Positions 33,013-42,810 of a stretch of DNA of 64,000 nucleotides are shown here, piece by piece. The stretch's first letter is position 1. Every line of letters begins with the position of its first letter. The position numbers were made by a program, and so were the translations under genes. The stretch comes from Massilia arenae (GTDB lineage: Bacteria; Pseudomonadota; Gammaproteobacteria; Burkholderiales; Burkholderiaceae_D), in NCBI RefSeq assembly GCF_008014745.1, contig NZ_VPFD01000029.1, positions 1,006-65,005 on the forward strand. Direction: 5' to 3'. Below the pieces are notes generated by a model, which had not been told where the DNA came from, ran no database searches, and saw nothing but the letters and a program-made list of their open reading frames with translations.

Positions 33013-33891
33013 ATGACCATGTCCATTCGCCGTCACGTCCTGAAAACCCTGTGCGCAGCCGTTGCCGGCACGATGCTGATCGCAGGCGCCGCCAACGCCC
33101 AGAGCAATGGCGTGCTGCGCGTCTCGGCCATCCCCGACGAATCGCCGACCGAACTGCAGCGCAAGTTCAAGCCGCTGGGCGAATACCTGGCCAAGGCCAC
33201 CGGCCTGAAGGTCGAATTCACCCCGGTGACCGACTACGCCGCCTCGGTCGAAGGCCTGATCAACCGCAAGATCGACATGGTCTGGTTCGGCGGCTTCACC
33301 TTCGTGCAAGCCAATGTGCGCAGCAAGGGTCAGGTCACCCCGCTGGTGCAGCGCGAGGAAGACGAGAAATTCCGCTCGGTCTTCATCACCACCGTGCCAG
33401 GCATCACCAAGCTGGAAGACCTGAAGGGCAAGACCCTGGCCTTCGGTTCGGAATCGTCGACTTCGGGCCACCTGATGCCACGCTCGTTCCTACTGCAAGC
33501 CAAGGTCAACCCGGACACCGACCTGAAGCGCATCGCCTTCTCGGGCGCGCATGACGCGACCGTGGCGGCCGTGGCCGGCGGCAAGGTCGATGCCGGCGCG
33601 CTGAACATCTCGGTCTGGGAAAAGCTGGTCGAGACCAAGAAGGTCGATCCGAAACAGGTGCGCGTGTTCTACACCACCCCGGGCTACTTCGACTACAACT
33701 GGACCGTGCGTACCGATATGGACCCGGCACTGAAGAAAAAAATCACCGACGCCTTCCTGGCGCTGGACGGCTCGACCGCCGAAGGTAAGCAGATCCTCGA
33801 CCTGCAGCGCGCCACCAAGTTCGTGCCGACCAAGACCGCCAACTATGGCGCGATCGAAGCCGCCGCACGCAATGCGGGCCTGCTGAAGTAA
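33013..33891 (+). CDS. ABC transporter periplasmic binding protein, putative selenate/oxyanion type
   Basis: 292 residues, PhnD-like. Signal peptide to about residue 26 (ANA|QSNG), then LRVSAIPDESPTELQRKFKP, VTDYAASVEGL, IDMVWFGGFTFVQA and FGSESSTSGHLMPR. This string pattern fits the subgroup catalogued as 'putative selenate ABC transporter' binding proteins, from memory and not checked; phosphite/phosphonate binding is the alternative. It heads a tightly packed operon of two ATPases and two permeases. No Pho box is visible upstream, which argues mildly against a phosphonate role. Confidence 0.82.
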   Translation: MTMSIRRHVLKTLCAAVAGTMLIAGAANAQSNGVLRVSAIPDESPTELQRKFKPLGEYLAKATGLKVEFTPVTDYAASVEGLINRKIDMVWFGGFTFVQANVRSKGQVTPLVQREEDEKFRSVFITTVPGITKLEDLKGKTLAFGSESSTSGHLMPRSFLLQAKVNPDTDLKRIAFSGAHDATVAAVAGGKVDAGALNISVWEKLVETKKVDPKQVRVFYTTPGYFDYNWTVRTDMDPALKKKITDAFLALDGSTAEGKQILDLQRATKFVPTKTANYGAIEAAARNAGLLK

Positions 33892-33910
33892 TACCGGAAG
33901 GCGATTCACC

Positions 33911-34726
33911 ATGGCGACCTACCGCCTGCGCGGCCTGACCGTGCGCCACCTGGCCGGCAGCCGCGCGCCGGCCCTGCACGCGCTCGACCTCACGATCCGC
34001 GCCGGCGAGCAGGTCGCCCTGATCGGTCCTTCCGGGGCCGGCAAGACCACCCTCTTGTCCACCCTCGCCTGCGCCCACCGGCCGGCCGAGGGCACGCTTG
34101 AAATCTTCGGCCAGGATCCCTGGCAGTTGACCGGCGCAGAGCGCCACCACCTGCGCGCGCGCCTGTTCCTGGCGCCGCAGGCGCCGCCACTGCCGCCGCG
34201 CCAGCGCGTGGTGACGGCGGTGCTGGCCGCGCGCCTGCCGCACTGGTCGCTGTGGCAGGCCCTGACCTCGCTGGTGCGCCCGCAGGATCCCGCCGCCGCC
34301 CACGCCGCGCTGACGCGCTTTTCACTGGGCGACAAGCTGTATGCACGGGTCGACCGCCTGTCGGGCGGCGAACGCCAGCGCTGCGGCCTGGCGCGCCTGC
34401 TGCTCTCGAATGCCGAAGCGCTGCTGGTCGACGAGCCGATCTCGGCGCTCGACCCGGCGCTGGCGCGCCACACCCTGGCCACCTTGCGTCAGGAAGCGCA
34501 GCAACGTGGCGCGACCCTGGTCTGCAGCCTGCACCAGGTCGACCTGGCGCGCGAGCAGTTCGCTCGCCTGATCGGCCTGCGCTACGGGCGTATCGTGTTC
34601 GATGCGGCGCGCGACGACGTCAGCGACGCCATGATCGCCGAGCTGTACGCCAACGAGCAGGTCGACATGCCGCCCGAGACACCGCACGACACACCCGGCC
34701 AGATCGCCGTCGGCGCCTGCTTCTGA
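33911..34726 (+). CDS. PhnC-like ABC transporter ATP-binding protein
   Basis: 271 residues. Walker A GPSGAGKTT at 39-47, signature LSGGERQR, Walker B ALLVDEPISALD, and the H-loop within CSLHQVD. Sequence style is that of phosphonate/oxyanion importers (PhnC). It follows the binding protein by 19 bp and its TGA overlaps the next ATG by one base, so it is the energising subunit of this transporter. Confidence 0.88.
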   Translation: MATYRLRGLTVRHLAGSRAPALHALDLTIRAGEQVALIGPSGAGKTTLLSTLACAHRPAEGTLEIFGQDPWQLTGAERHHLRARLFLAPQAPPLPPRQRVVTAVLAARLPHWSLWQALTSLVRPQDPAAAHAALTRFSLGDKLYARVDRLSGGERQRCGLARLLLSNAEALLVDEPISALDPALARHTLATLRQEAQQRGATLVCSLHQVDLAREQFARLIGLRYGRIVFDAARDDVSDAMIAELYANEQVDMPPETPHDTPGQIAVGACF

Positions 34727-35556
34727 TGAGCGCCGCTGCAGTTCTTCACCGCGATCCCGCGTGGCGCACGCGCGTCACCTGGGCCGCGATCTTCATCGTC
34801 CTGCTATACCCGCTGCTGGCAGGCGCCGAATTCAAGCCCTGGCTGCTGTTCGACGCGCAAAGCCTGCGCGCGGCCGGGATGTTCCTGTCCGATTTCCTGA
34901 TGCCGGCGCATGACCCCGAATTCCTGGCCATGGTGCTGCGCGAGACCTGGCAGACGGTGGCGATCGCCACCGCCGGCCTCACGCTGGCCTTGCTGGTGGC
35001 GATTCCCGCCACCTTCGTCATCACCGAACGCCTGTCGATCTCGCGCCTGGGCACCGGCCGCGTGCATCCGTTCGCGGCGCTCGTGCGCCAGGGCCTGCGC
35101 TGGATCCTGATGATCCTGCGTTCGGTGCCCGAACTCGTGTGGGCGCTGCTGTTCGTGCGCATCGTCGGCCTGGGGCCGACCGCCGGCGTGCTGGCGATTG
35201 CCCTGTCGTACAGCGGCATGCTGGCCAAGGTGTATGCCGAGATCCTCGAGTCGAGCGACGCCCATGCCACCGACGTCCTGCTCGCCAATGGCGCCGGCCG
35301 CCTGCCCGCCCTGCTGTACGGCGCCCTGCCCGATTCGAGCGCCGAACTGGTGTCGTACACGGTGTACCGCTGGGAGTGCGCGATCCGCGGCTCGGCGGTG
35401 ATGGGCTTCGTCGGCGCCGGCGGCCTGGGCCAGCGCCTGGACGAATCGACCAAGATGATGGCCGGCGGCGAAGTCGCCACCATGCTGATCATGTTCGTGC
35501 TGCTGGTGGCGGCGGCCGACCTGGTGTCGAAACTGCTGCGCCGGAGGCTCGGATGA
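34726..35556 (+). CDS. PhnE-like ABC transporter permease, first subunit
   Basis: 276 residues with about six membrane helices. Permease hallmarks RSVPELVWALLF, and the coupling loop EILESSDAHATDVLLANGAGRL followed by SYTVYRWECAIRGSAVMGFVGAGGLG. Starts at TGATG overlap with the ATPase gene; the end overlaps the second permease by 4 bp. Confidence 0.88.
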   Translation: MSAAAVLHRDPAWRTRVTWAAIFIVLLYPLLAGAEFKPWLLFDAQSLRAAGMFLSDFLMPAHDPEFLAMVLRETWQTVAIATAGLTLALLVAIPATFVITERLSISRLGTGRVHPFAALVRQGLRWILMILRSVPELVWALLFVRIVGLGPTAGVLAIALSYSGMLAKVYAEILESSDAHATDVLLANGAGRLPALLYGALPDSSAELVSYTVYRWECAIRGSAVMGFVGAGGLGQRLDESTKMMAGGEVATMLIMFVLLVAAADLVSKLLRRRLG

Positions 35557-36347
35557 AGCAGCCGACCCTGCCGCCGGCGCCGGCGCGCGATCTCACGAGC
35601 TGGCTGATCCTGCTTGGCCTCTTGGCCCTGGTCGTGGCCAGCTTCGCCTCGCTGCCACTGCAGTGGAGCGCCTTCTTCACCGCCGAGGCGGTCAGCTCGG
35701 CGCGCGAATTCCTGGCCGGCTTCGCGCCGCCCGAGACCAGCACGCCTTTCCTCATGAAGACGCTGGTTGCACTATGGGAGACGCTGGCCATGTCGGCGAT
35801 CGGCACCCTGCTCGCCGCCATCGTCGGCCTGCCGCTGGCGCTGGCCGGCGCGGGACGCCTGGGCCGCGCGGCGCGCGCCGTCACACGACTGGTGCTCAAT
35901 ATCCTGCGCTCGATTCCCGAACTGGTATGGGCCGCGGTGCTGCTGGTGCTGGCCGGCCTGGGGCCGATGGCCGGCACCATGGCGCTGGCCGCGCACACCG
36001 CTGGGGTGCTGGGACGGCTGTTCGCCGACGCCCTGGAAAACGTCGAACCGCATGCCGAGCAGACCCTGCGCACCAATGGCGCGCGGCCGCTGGCGGCCTT
36101 CCTGTACGCTACGCTGCCCCAGGCGCTGCCGCAGATGCTGTCGTACACGCTGTACCGCTGGGAGAACAATATTCGCGCGGCGGCGGTGCTGGGCGTGGTC
36201 GGGGCCGGCGGCCTGGGCCAGATGCTCAAGTACCACCTGTCGCTGTTCCAGATGCCCAGCGCGGCCACCGTGGTGATCGCGATGCTGGTGCTGGTGGCCC
36301 TGGTCGATGCGGCCAGCTATGCGCTGCGGCGCGCCCTGACCCGTTAG
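35553..36347 (+). CDS. PhnE-like ABC transporter permease, second subunit
   Basis: 264 residues, about six helices, paralogous to the preceding gene: RSIPELVWAAVL, ENVEPHAEQTLRTNGARP, SYTLYRWENNIRAAAVLGVVGAGGLG. A heterodimer with the first permease is expected. ATG at 35553 overlaps the upstream stop (ATGA). Confidence 0.88.
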   Translation: MKQPTLPPAPARDLTSWLILLGLLALVVASFASLPLQWSAFFTAEAVSSAREFLAGFAPPETSTPFLMKTLVALWETLAMSAIGTLLAAIVGLPLALAGAGRLGRAARAVTRLVLNILRSIPELVWAAVLLVLAGLGPMAGTMALAAHTAGVLGRLFADALENVEPHAEQTLRTNGARPLAAFLYATLPQALPQMLSYTLYRWENNIRAAAVLGVVGAGGLGQMLKYHLSLFQMPSAATVVIAMLVLVALVDAASYALRRALTR

Positions 36348-36363
36348 CTTCCATATCGCCTGC

Positions 36364-37008
<645 letters not shown>

Positions 37009-37184
37009 GTTCCTGGAAGAAACGCGCAATTGCGGCATTTTTAGTTAAATTTCGCGAATCGTGCGCAACATAATCGTAGTAATATCACAACGACCCGCCG
37101 CGATAAAGCGAATACAACAGGCGTGGATCGTTTTCCAGAACAGTCGCTCTGTCTTGAATCATGTTTTCATATTGGAGAATCGAC

Positions 37185-37475
37185 ATGACCGTACGACAGA
37201 AAAAACAGGAAATGCTCGATGCCATGCATCGAGCGCGGGCGCTTGAGCCCTCGAGTTTCGTACCCAACAAACTGCTCGACACCCTGATCGAGCGCCTGCA
37301 GCTGAAGAACGACGCGGAGCTGTGCCGCGTGCTTGAAGTGCAGCCGCCGATCATCAGCAAGATCCGCCACCGCAAACTCAATGTCGGTGCGACGATCCTG
37401 CTGCGCATGCACGAAAAATCGAATATCCCGATCCGCGAACTCAAGGAATTGACGAGCGCGTCGGCGATCCACTAG
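37185..37475 (+). CDS. Small helix-turn-helix protein
   Basis: 96 residues. The central part (NDAELCRVLEVQPPIISKIRHRKL) has the spacing of a Cro/CI-type helix-turn-helix, with a C-terminal extension MHEKSNIPIRELKEL. Start supported by TTGGAGA at 37173-37178. Likely a DNA-binding regulator; no operator or partner could be assigned. It is convergent with the AlgP-like gene, 7 bp away. Confidence 0.65.
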   Translation: MTVRQKKQEMLDAMHRARALEPSSFVPNKLLDTLIERLQLKNDAELCRVLEVQPPIISKIRHRKLNVGATILLRMHEKSNIPIRELKELTSASAIH

Positions 37476-37482
37476 CGCGGGT

Positions 37483-37998
37483 TTACTCCTGCGCTGGCGG
37501 ACGCCCGGTCTTGAGCTGGGGCAGCGCCGCCAGCACGCCCTGCAAGGTGGCCACGTCGAGCTGGCCCAGCAGGGCCACGCCAATGCGCAGCAGTTCGCTC
37601 TTCTTGACGTCGATGCCGGCCCGCAGGCAGGCCTGCTTGACTTCAAGCAGCACCGCGTATTCCCCCTCGGGCATGGTGAAGCTGTCGCGCACCAGCACCG
37701 GACGCGCATCCTGGACGGGAGCACGTTCCACGGCCTTCGCCGCTGGCCTGGCTGCCGCCTTCCTGGCCGGCGGATTCGCGAGCGTCCTGGCGGCCGACTT
37801 GACCGCCGTCTTGAGTCCACCCTTCGCCGTCGCGGCCCTGGTGGCCTTGGCGGCCGGCCTGGCTGCAGGCTTGGTCGCGGGCTTGGTCACCGCCTTGCTC
37901 ACCGCCTTGGCCGCCGGTTTAAGACTGGCGCTCTTCGCCCTGGCGCGCGACGCGCGCGTTGCTGCTGGTTCGGGCGCGGTCGCCGGCTTGCGTGGCAT
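37483..37998 (-). CDS. Ala/Lys/Pro-rich histone H1-like protein
   Basis: 171 residues. Residues 1-95 are a basic, low-complexity chain of KPAAK/KPATK/RAAT-type units like AlgP and other bacterial histone H1-like tails, expected to bind DNA. The C-terminal 70 residues (DSFTMPEGEYAVLLEVKQAC and KKSELLRIGVALLGQL) form a compact helical domain that resembles ribbon-helix-helix-type segments. AAGGAG precedes the ATG at 37998. A nucleoid-associated role is inference. Confidence 0.65.
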   Translation of the reverse strand: MPRKPATAPEPAATRASRARAKSASLKPAAKAVSKAVTKPATKPAARPAAKATRAATAKGGLKTAVKSAARTLANPPARKAAARPAAKAVERAPVQDARPVLVRDSFTMPEGEYAVLLEVKQACLRAGIDVKKSELLRIGVALLGQLDVATLQGVLAALPQLKTGRPPAQE

Positions 37999-38154
37999 GG
38001 TGCTGCTCCTTCGTTGCGAGGGCAAATAGTATAAACGATTTAGCCGCTTCCCGCCGAATAGCGTACATACCGCGCGCTTGCTGCCGCCGGCGCCGATCGG
38101 TGTCACAATACCATCTCCATAGGAGCGGCATTCTGTTTTTCAGAAGTATTCATT

Positions 38155-38227
38155 CTGTAAACTCCGCTTTTATGGGAAGGCATCCTGTATTATTCTTTCG
38201 AGCGGACAACTCTGCTGTAAACTCCGC
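38155..38227 (+). repeat. Two 13-bp direct repeats upstream of the AI-2E gene
   Basis: CTGTAAACTCCGC occurs at 38155-38167 and 38215-38227, exactly 60 bp apart, in the 276-bp spacer before the permease gene. The spacer is otherwise without a gene and unusually AT-rich. Regulator binding sites or a decayed tandem duplication are both possible. Confidence 0.5.
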
Positions 38228-38274
38228 GCGACGTAGAAACTTTTTGAGGAAAACGTGATTCAATCCGGGCCAGT

Positions 38275-39372
38275 ATGCGCAACAAAGCTCATTTGATCCT
38301 GCCGGTGCTGTTCGCCATCGCCCTGGCCTTCCTGTTGCAACATTTTGTTGGCTCGATCGCCTGGGCCGGCCTGCTGGCCGTGATCACCTGGCCGTTGCAC
38401 CAGCGCCTGCTGCGCCGCGGCTGGGCGCCGCTGGCCAGCGCAAGCTTCATGCTGCTGCTCCTGATCGTCAGCTTCGTCGGGCCGTCGGTGCTGCTGTTCC
38501 ACACGCTCACCTACGAGCTGGCGAGCCTGCAGCGCATGCTCATCAGCTTCAACCAGACCGGGGTGCCGGTGCCGGACTGGCTGGCCAACCTGCCGCTGGT
38601 GGCCGAACCCGCCGTCAAGTGGTGGCTCGAGCACCTTGCCGTGCCGGGCGGACTCAACGCGCTGGTGCGCACCACGGTGGGCGACTTCATGCCGCACCTG
38701 ACCGACACCGCACGCGTCTGGGGCTCCACGATCCTGGCCAACGCCCTGTACCTGTTCCTTACCCTGCTCACGCTGTTCGTGCTCTACGTGCACGGCTCGG
38801 CCGTCATGCACTACATCGACCGCGCCGGCGCGCGCCTGCTGCCCGACCAGTACACCAAGCTGCGGCGCGTGCTGCCGCTGTCGGTACGCGGCACCGCGCT
38901 GGGACTCGGTTCGATCGCGATCCTGGAAGGCATCGTGCTGGGCGTGGCCTACTGGGTGGCCGGCGCGCCGGCCCCGGTGCTGCTGGGCGTGATCACCGGC
39001 TACCTGGCCCTGATCCCGGGCGGCGCCCCGCTGTCGTTCACGATGGTGTCGCTGCTGCTGTTCGGCCAGGGCCATTCGGCCGAGGCGCTGGGCCTGTTCA
39101 CCTGGGGCGCGGTCGAGCTGTTCCTGGTCGATAAATTCATCCGCCCGAAACTGATCGGGCAACGCGTCAACCTGCCCTTCCTGGCGGTGCTGTTCGGCCT
39201 GCTGGGCGGCGTCTCGACGCTGGGCGTGATCGGCCTGTTCGTCGGCCCGCTGATGATGGCGATCCTGTTCGGCTGGCTGCGTGACGAACCGCCGGGCACC
39301 GCGCTGCTGACGGTGCCGCCGCCGCAGGCGCCGGCCACCGAGGCGTCAGGCGACGCCGAGCGGATGCGCTAG
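38275..39372 (+). CDS. AI-2E family transporter (YdiK/PerM-like)
   Basis: 365 residues, about eight membrane helices with a central periplasmic/cytoplasmic domain. LLAVITWPLHQRLL near the start, GVITGYLALIPGGAPL and FIRPKLIGQRVNLPFLAVLFGLLGG near the end are family landmarks. Despite the name most members are not AI-2 exporters; some act as Na+/H+ antiporters. The 3' end overlaps the convergent Ppx/GppA gene by 27 bp. Confidence 0.87.
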   Translation: MRNKAHLILPVLFAIALAFLLQHFVGSIAWAGLLAVITWPLHQRLLRRGWAPLASASFMLLLLIVSFVGPSVLLFHTLTYELASLQRMLISFNQTGVPVPDWLANLPLVAEPAVKWWLEHLAVPGGLNALVRTTVGDFMPHLTDTARVWGSTILANALYLFLTLLTLFVLYVHGSAVMHYIDRAGARLLPDQYTKLRRVLPLSVRGTALGLGSIAILEGIVLGVAYWVAGAPAPVLLGVITGYLALIPGGAPLSFTMVSLLLFGQGHSAEALGLFTWGAVELFLVDKFIRPKLIGQRVNLPFLAVLFGLLGGVSTLGVIGLFVGPLMMAILFGWLRDEPPGTALLTVPPPQAPATEASGDAERMR

Positions 39373-40323
39373 CGAGTCGACCAGCGCGGCGGTTCCCACT
39401 GCCGCCGCGCGCTGGTGCAAGTCCCATAGTGCGCCCACGCGCAGGCCGGCCTGCACTGGCGCCAGCTCGGCAATGTCGAGTTCTTCCATCAAACCGATCA
39501 AAATCGCCAGCCCGCCCGGCAGGTGCGAGGCCCGCTCGGCCGCCGGATAGGCCAGGCGCACGCCGGCCACGTGGCCGATCCGGATGAAGTCCGCGCGCAG
39601 ACGTTCGAGGCCGGCGCGACTCAACACCCCTTGCTCGCCGTGTAGTTGTGCGATCTCGGCCAGTGCGCGCACCGTGCCGCAGGCGCCATACGCCTGCTGC
39701 CAGCGCTGGGCGCCCAGCCTGGCCTCGGCGAAGCGGCTGCGGCTCGAACGCACCGCGGCGTCGAAACCGGCCGCGTCCAGGCGCCCATCCGGGAAAAAGG
39801 TCAGGCTCTGGCGCACGGCACCGACGGCGAACGATTCGATGCGCCGGATCGTGGCGCCCTGCCCCAGCACCAGCTCGGTCGAGCCGCTGCCGATATCCAC
39901 CACCAGCCGCGCCGCGGTGTCCTGCGCGCCGAGCGTGGTCGCCACGCCCAGGTAGACCAGGCGCCCGGCTTCGTCGCCCGCGATCAGTTCGATCGGCCGG
40001 CCCAGCGCCTTGCCGGCGGCGGGCAGGAACAGCGCCGCATTGCGCGCCATGCGCAGGGCCGAGGTGGCCACCACGCGCACCGCCTGCGGGCGCCATGCAT
40101 CGAGCGCACTGCGGAAGGCATCGAGGCAGTCCAGCGCGCGCCGCATGGCGGCCGTGCACAGCATGCCGTCCTCGTCGAGCGTCGCGGCCAGCCGGACCGG
40201 CTCGGCCATGGTGGCGACCAGGCGCAGCACGCCGTCCTCGACATGCCCGACGTGCAGGCGGAAACTGTCCGAGCCCAGCTCGACGGCGGCATAGATTGGT
40301 GATTCGCTATGTGAGGCTTGCAT
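39346..40323 (-). CDS. Ppx/GppA-family phosphatase
   Basis: 325 residues, the length of a short Ppx/GppA protein containing only the two ASKHA domains and lacking the C-terminal HD-like domain. Nucleotide/phosphate motifs AAVELGSDSFRLHV near residue 12 and VVDIGSGSTELVLG near 142 are visible. Expected activity is hydrolysis of polyphosphate or pppGpp. The usual first-motif D(I/L)GSNS reads ELGSDS. Confidence 0.87.
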   Translation of the reverse strand: MQASHSESPIYAAVELGSDSFRLHVGHVEDGVLRLVATMAEPVRLAATLDEDGMLCTAAMRRALDCLDAFRSALDAWRPQAVRVVATSALRMARNAALFLPAAGKALGRPIELIAGDEAGRLVYLGVATTLGAQDTAARLVVDIGSGSTELVLGQGATIRRIESFAVGAVRQSLTFFPDGRLDAAGFDAAVRSSRSRFAEARLGAQRWQQAYGACGTVRALAEIAQLHGEQGVLSRAGLERLRADFIRIGHVAGVRLAYPAAERASHLPGGLAILIGLMEELDIAELAPVQAGLRVGALWDLHQRAAAVGTAALVDSLAHPLGVA

Positions 40324-40413
40324 GGCATGTCCAGTTGAACAGGCCGCAGGATAAGCCGTGTCCGTGACATGCGCGTGACGGCGCGGCGCGAACTCTTTCT
40401 TAAGCGAGGCCGC

Positions 40414-41598
40414 TCAAACCTCGGCCAGCGTCTCGCTGGCCAGCTCCACCCGGTTGCGCCCCGCCTGGCGGGCCTGCTGCAAGGCCTCGTCGGCGCGCTG
40501 GAACAGGGTCGTGGTGCTGTCCTCGGGGCGGATGGTGGTCACGCCGAAGCTGGCGGTCAGCTTGATCATCGCGCGCTCGCCCTTGAACGGGGTCGACTCG
40601 ATCGCGGCGCGGATGCGCTCGGCCACCAGCGCGGCCTCGGTGAGATTGGTGCGCGGCAGCAGGAGCGCGAACTCCACGCCGACCACGCGCCCCAGCTGGT
40701 CGCTGTCGCGCAGCTGGCGTCGGCACAGCTCGACCATCTGGCGGAGCACGACGTCGCCGGCCGGATGGCCGTAGCTGTCGTTGACGCGCTTGAAACCGTC
40801 CGGATCGAACACCACCAGCGAGGTCGGCTGGCCAGGACGGCGCGCCAGCGCCATCCACGGCCCCAGGAGCTGGAAGAAGCCGCGCCGGTTCGGCGCATCG
40901 GTCAGCGGATCGATCACCTCGGCGCGCTCGAGCGCGTCCTGCAGGCGTTCGCGCGTCAGCAGCAGCACGCCGAAGGCATTGCCGAGCATGAGCAGGTACA
41001 GGGCGCCGCTGGACAGCTGGCCCAGCAGCTCGCTCGTCAGCCAGCCCCAGCCACCCGGAAGCAGCAGCACCGACAGGCCGCGCGAGGCCACCACCAGGGC
41101 CAGCGCCATGCTGGCCAGCGCCAGGAAGCGCTGCAGCAGGCTGACGTCGCGCCAGCGCCAGGCCAGGGCCAGCGCGCCCGAGAAATAGAAGCCGCCCAGC
41201 AGCAGCGAGGCCGCCACGGCGCGCAAGGCTTCCTCGTCGATCAGGTAGCACAGGAAGAAACCGAGGATGGCGAGGCCGCCGACGATGATGGTCGGGGTGC
41301 GCCAGCCGCGTCGGCGCGCCGCTTCCCACGAGGCGCCGCCTTCGACCGCCACGCCGGCGAACAGCAAGGCATAGCCGCCCGGCACCGCGATCGGGGCCGG
41401 CACCACGCCGGCATCGCCCAGGGCCAGCAGCAGCCAGGCGCCGCCCTGGATCTGTTTCGACAGGCTCCACAGCACCAGCGCCGGCGAGCGGGTCGGTCCG
41501 TGATTGAAGAAGGTCAGCAGCGCGCACAGGGCCAGGTTGCCCAATGCCAGTACCAGGACCATGGTCGACGCGTCCAGCATCATTGTGTCAGTACTCAT
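40414..41598 (-). CDS. Membrane protein with a degenerate GGDEF domain
   Basis: 394 residues: seven or so hydrophobic segments over the first 215 residues, then a diguanylate cyclase-type domain (IDPLTDAPNRRGFF, DPDGFKRVNDSYGHPAGD). The signature that should read GG(D/E)EF is VGVEF, losing the metal-binding acidic third residue, so cyclase activity is doubtful; the protein could be a signalling receptor or dimer partner. The ATG overlaps the stop of the upstream small gene by 11 bp. Confidence 0.85.
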   Translation of the reverse strand: MSTDTMMLDASTMVLVLALGNLALCALLTFFNHGPTRSPALVLWSLSKQIQGGAWLLLALGDAGVVPAPIAVPGGYALLFAGVAVEGGASWEAARRRGWRTPTIIVGGLAILGFFLCYLIDEEALRAVAASLLLGGFYFSGALALAWRWRDVSLLQRFLALASMALALVVASRGLSVLLLPGGWGWLTSELLGQLSSGALYLLMLGNAFGVLLLTRERLQDALERAEVIDPLTDAPNRRGFFQLLGPWMALARRPGQPTSLVVFDPDGFKRVNDSYGHPAGDVVLRQMVELCRRQLRDSDQLGRVVGVEFALLLPRTNLTEAALVAERIRAAIESTPFKGERAMIKLTASFGVTTIRPEDSTTTLFQRADEALQQARQAGRNRVELASETLAEV

Positions 41599-41863
41599 GT
41601 TCGACGTTCAAGGTGCCGTCGCCGACCTTGCTGGCCCAGGCGCGGGTGAAATAGTCCCGCTCCGCGTCCAGGGGCGGTTCGTGCCAGAACACGATCAGGG
41701 TGCCCTTGTGATCGTGCAACTGGGTGACTTTATCGACGAAACCGCCATCTCCAAAGCCGTCCGCCAGCGCTGCCGCGTAACCGTACACGCGCTGCAGCCG
41801 CTCCAGGCGGTCCGGCTCGGCCACGGCATTGGTCGCGGTCATGGTGGGATGGTCCAGGAACAT
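41588..41863 (-). CDS. Hypothetical protein, 91 residues
   Basis: Soluble, acidic small protein (RLERLQRVYGYAAALADGFG, LIVFWHEPPLDAER). I recognise no family. GGAGAG sits before the ATG at 41863, and its 3' end overlaps the degenerate GGDEF gene, suggesting joint expression and possibly joint function. Confidence 0.6.
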   Translation of the reverse strand: MFLDHPTMTATNAVAEPDRLERLQRVYGYAAALADGFGDGGFVDKVTQLHDHKGTLIVFWHEPPLDAERDYFTRAWASKVGDGTLNVEHEY

Positions 41864-41966
41864 GGGCTCTCCGTCGAAGCGGCCAGCTTATCAGAAGAAG
41901 ATGCTTTGCAACAAGCCAACTCTTCCGCCTCGACGTTGCTCCTGGACATCAACGCCTTTGCCGGGT

Positions 41967-42590
41967 TCAGCCGGCGAAGCGGTTGAACACCTCGCGGATG
42001 GCCAATCCGCCGCCGCCGATCAGGACGGCGAAATACAGGATCGTCACGACATTGCTGACGTGGCCCAGCAGGATGCACAGGCCGTCGCGCTGCAACAGGC
42101 CGATCGCCAGGAACAGGATCGCCACCGCCGGAAAGGTATTGCTGAATGGAATCAGACCGAAGGGCATCATCAGCAACACGGCGCCCAGGATCAGGGCCAG
42201 GTTGTTGATGACCGCCATGGTGCCGCTCGCCACCAGCCACTGGATGCGGTTCGGGCGGCTGACCCGCTCGAGCTTTTTCAGCCACGACAAGGCCTTGCGC
42301 AGCAATGGGCGCAACTTACGGGTGCCGATGATGCGGTGCTCGATCTTCGACGGGATCCACAGGTTGCGGCCGAACAGGCGGCTGACGCTGATGAGCAGGA
42401 TGGCGGCGCCGAACACGGTGCTCACGCCCGGGATCGACACCGGGATCAGGAACACCAGCGTCAGCAGGGTGACCAGGATCAGCAGGCCATCGTTGCCGAC
42501 ACGCTGTATCAGTTCGCTGAGGGTAATGCCGGTGCGCGGCAGGGAGCGGACCAGCGAGCGAAGCGTCTGGGAAATCGGGGCACTGTTCAT
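41967..42590 (-). CDS. exoD: ExoD-family exopolysaccharide synthesis protein
   Basis: 207 residues with about four hydrophobic segments. LSELIQRVGNDGLLILVTLL, FLIPVSIPGVSTVFG and NTFPAVAILFLAIGLLQRDGL are characteristic of ExoD, a membrane protein first linked to exopolysaccharide production and alkaline tolerance in rhizobia. Biochemical role is not known. It is a single gene here. Confidence 0.88.
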   Translation of the reverse strand: MNSAPISQTLRSLVRSLPRTGITLSELIQRVGNDGLLILVTLLTLVFLIPVSIPGVSTVFGAAILLISVSRLFGRNLWIPSKIEHRIIGTRKLRPLLRKALSWLKKLERVSRPNRIQWLVASGTMAVINNLALILGAVLLMMPFGLIPFSNTFPAVAILFLAIGLLQRDGLCILLGHVSNVVTILYFAVLIGGGGLAIREVFNRFAG

Positions 42591-42810
42591 TGCGTTTCTA
42601 TTCCTGGAGTCAATGACGGAGCGACAGTATACGCGTTAGCGGGGATCGGCACTGTCGATTGCCGGGCAACCGTCATTGTGCACCGCGCCACCCCTCACAC
42701 CGCATACGAATCCGCATCCATTTGCGCGGGGGCGACGTTGTTGTCAATACATGCCAAATCCCGGCATTGTGTTTACTGAACTGCAACTCCCCCAACCCGA
42801 AAGGATCGCC

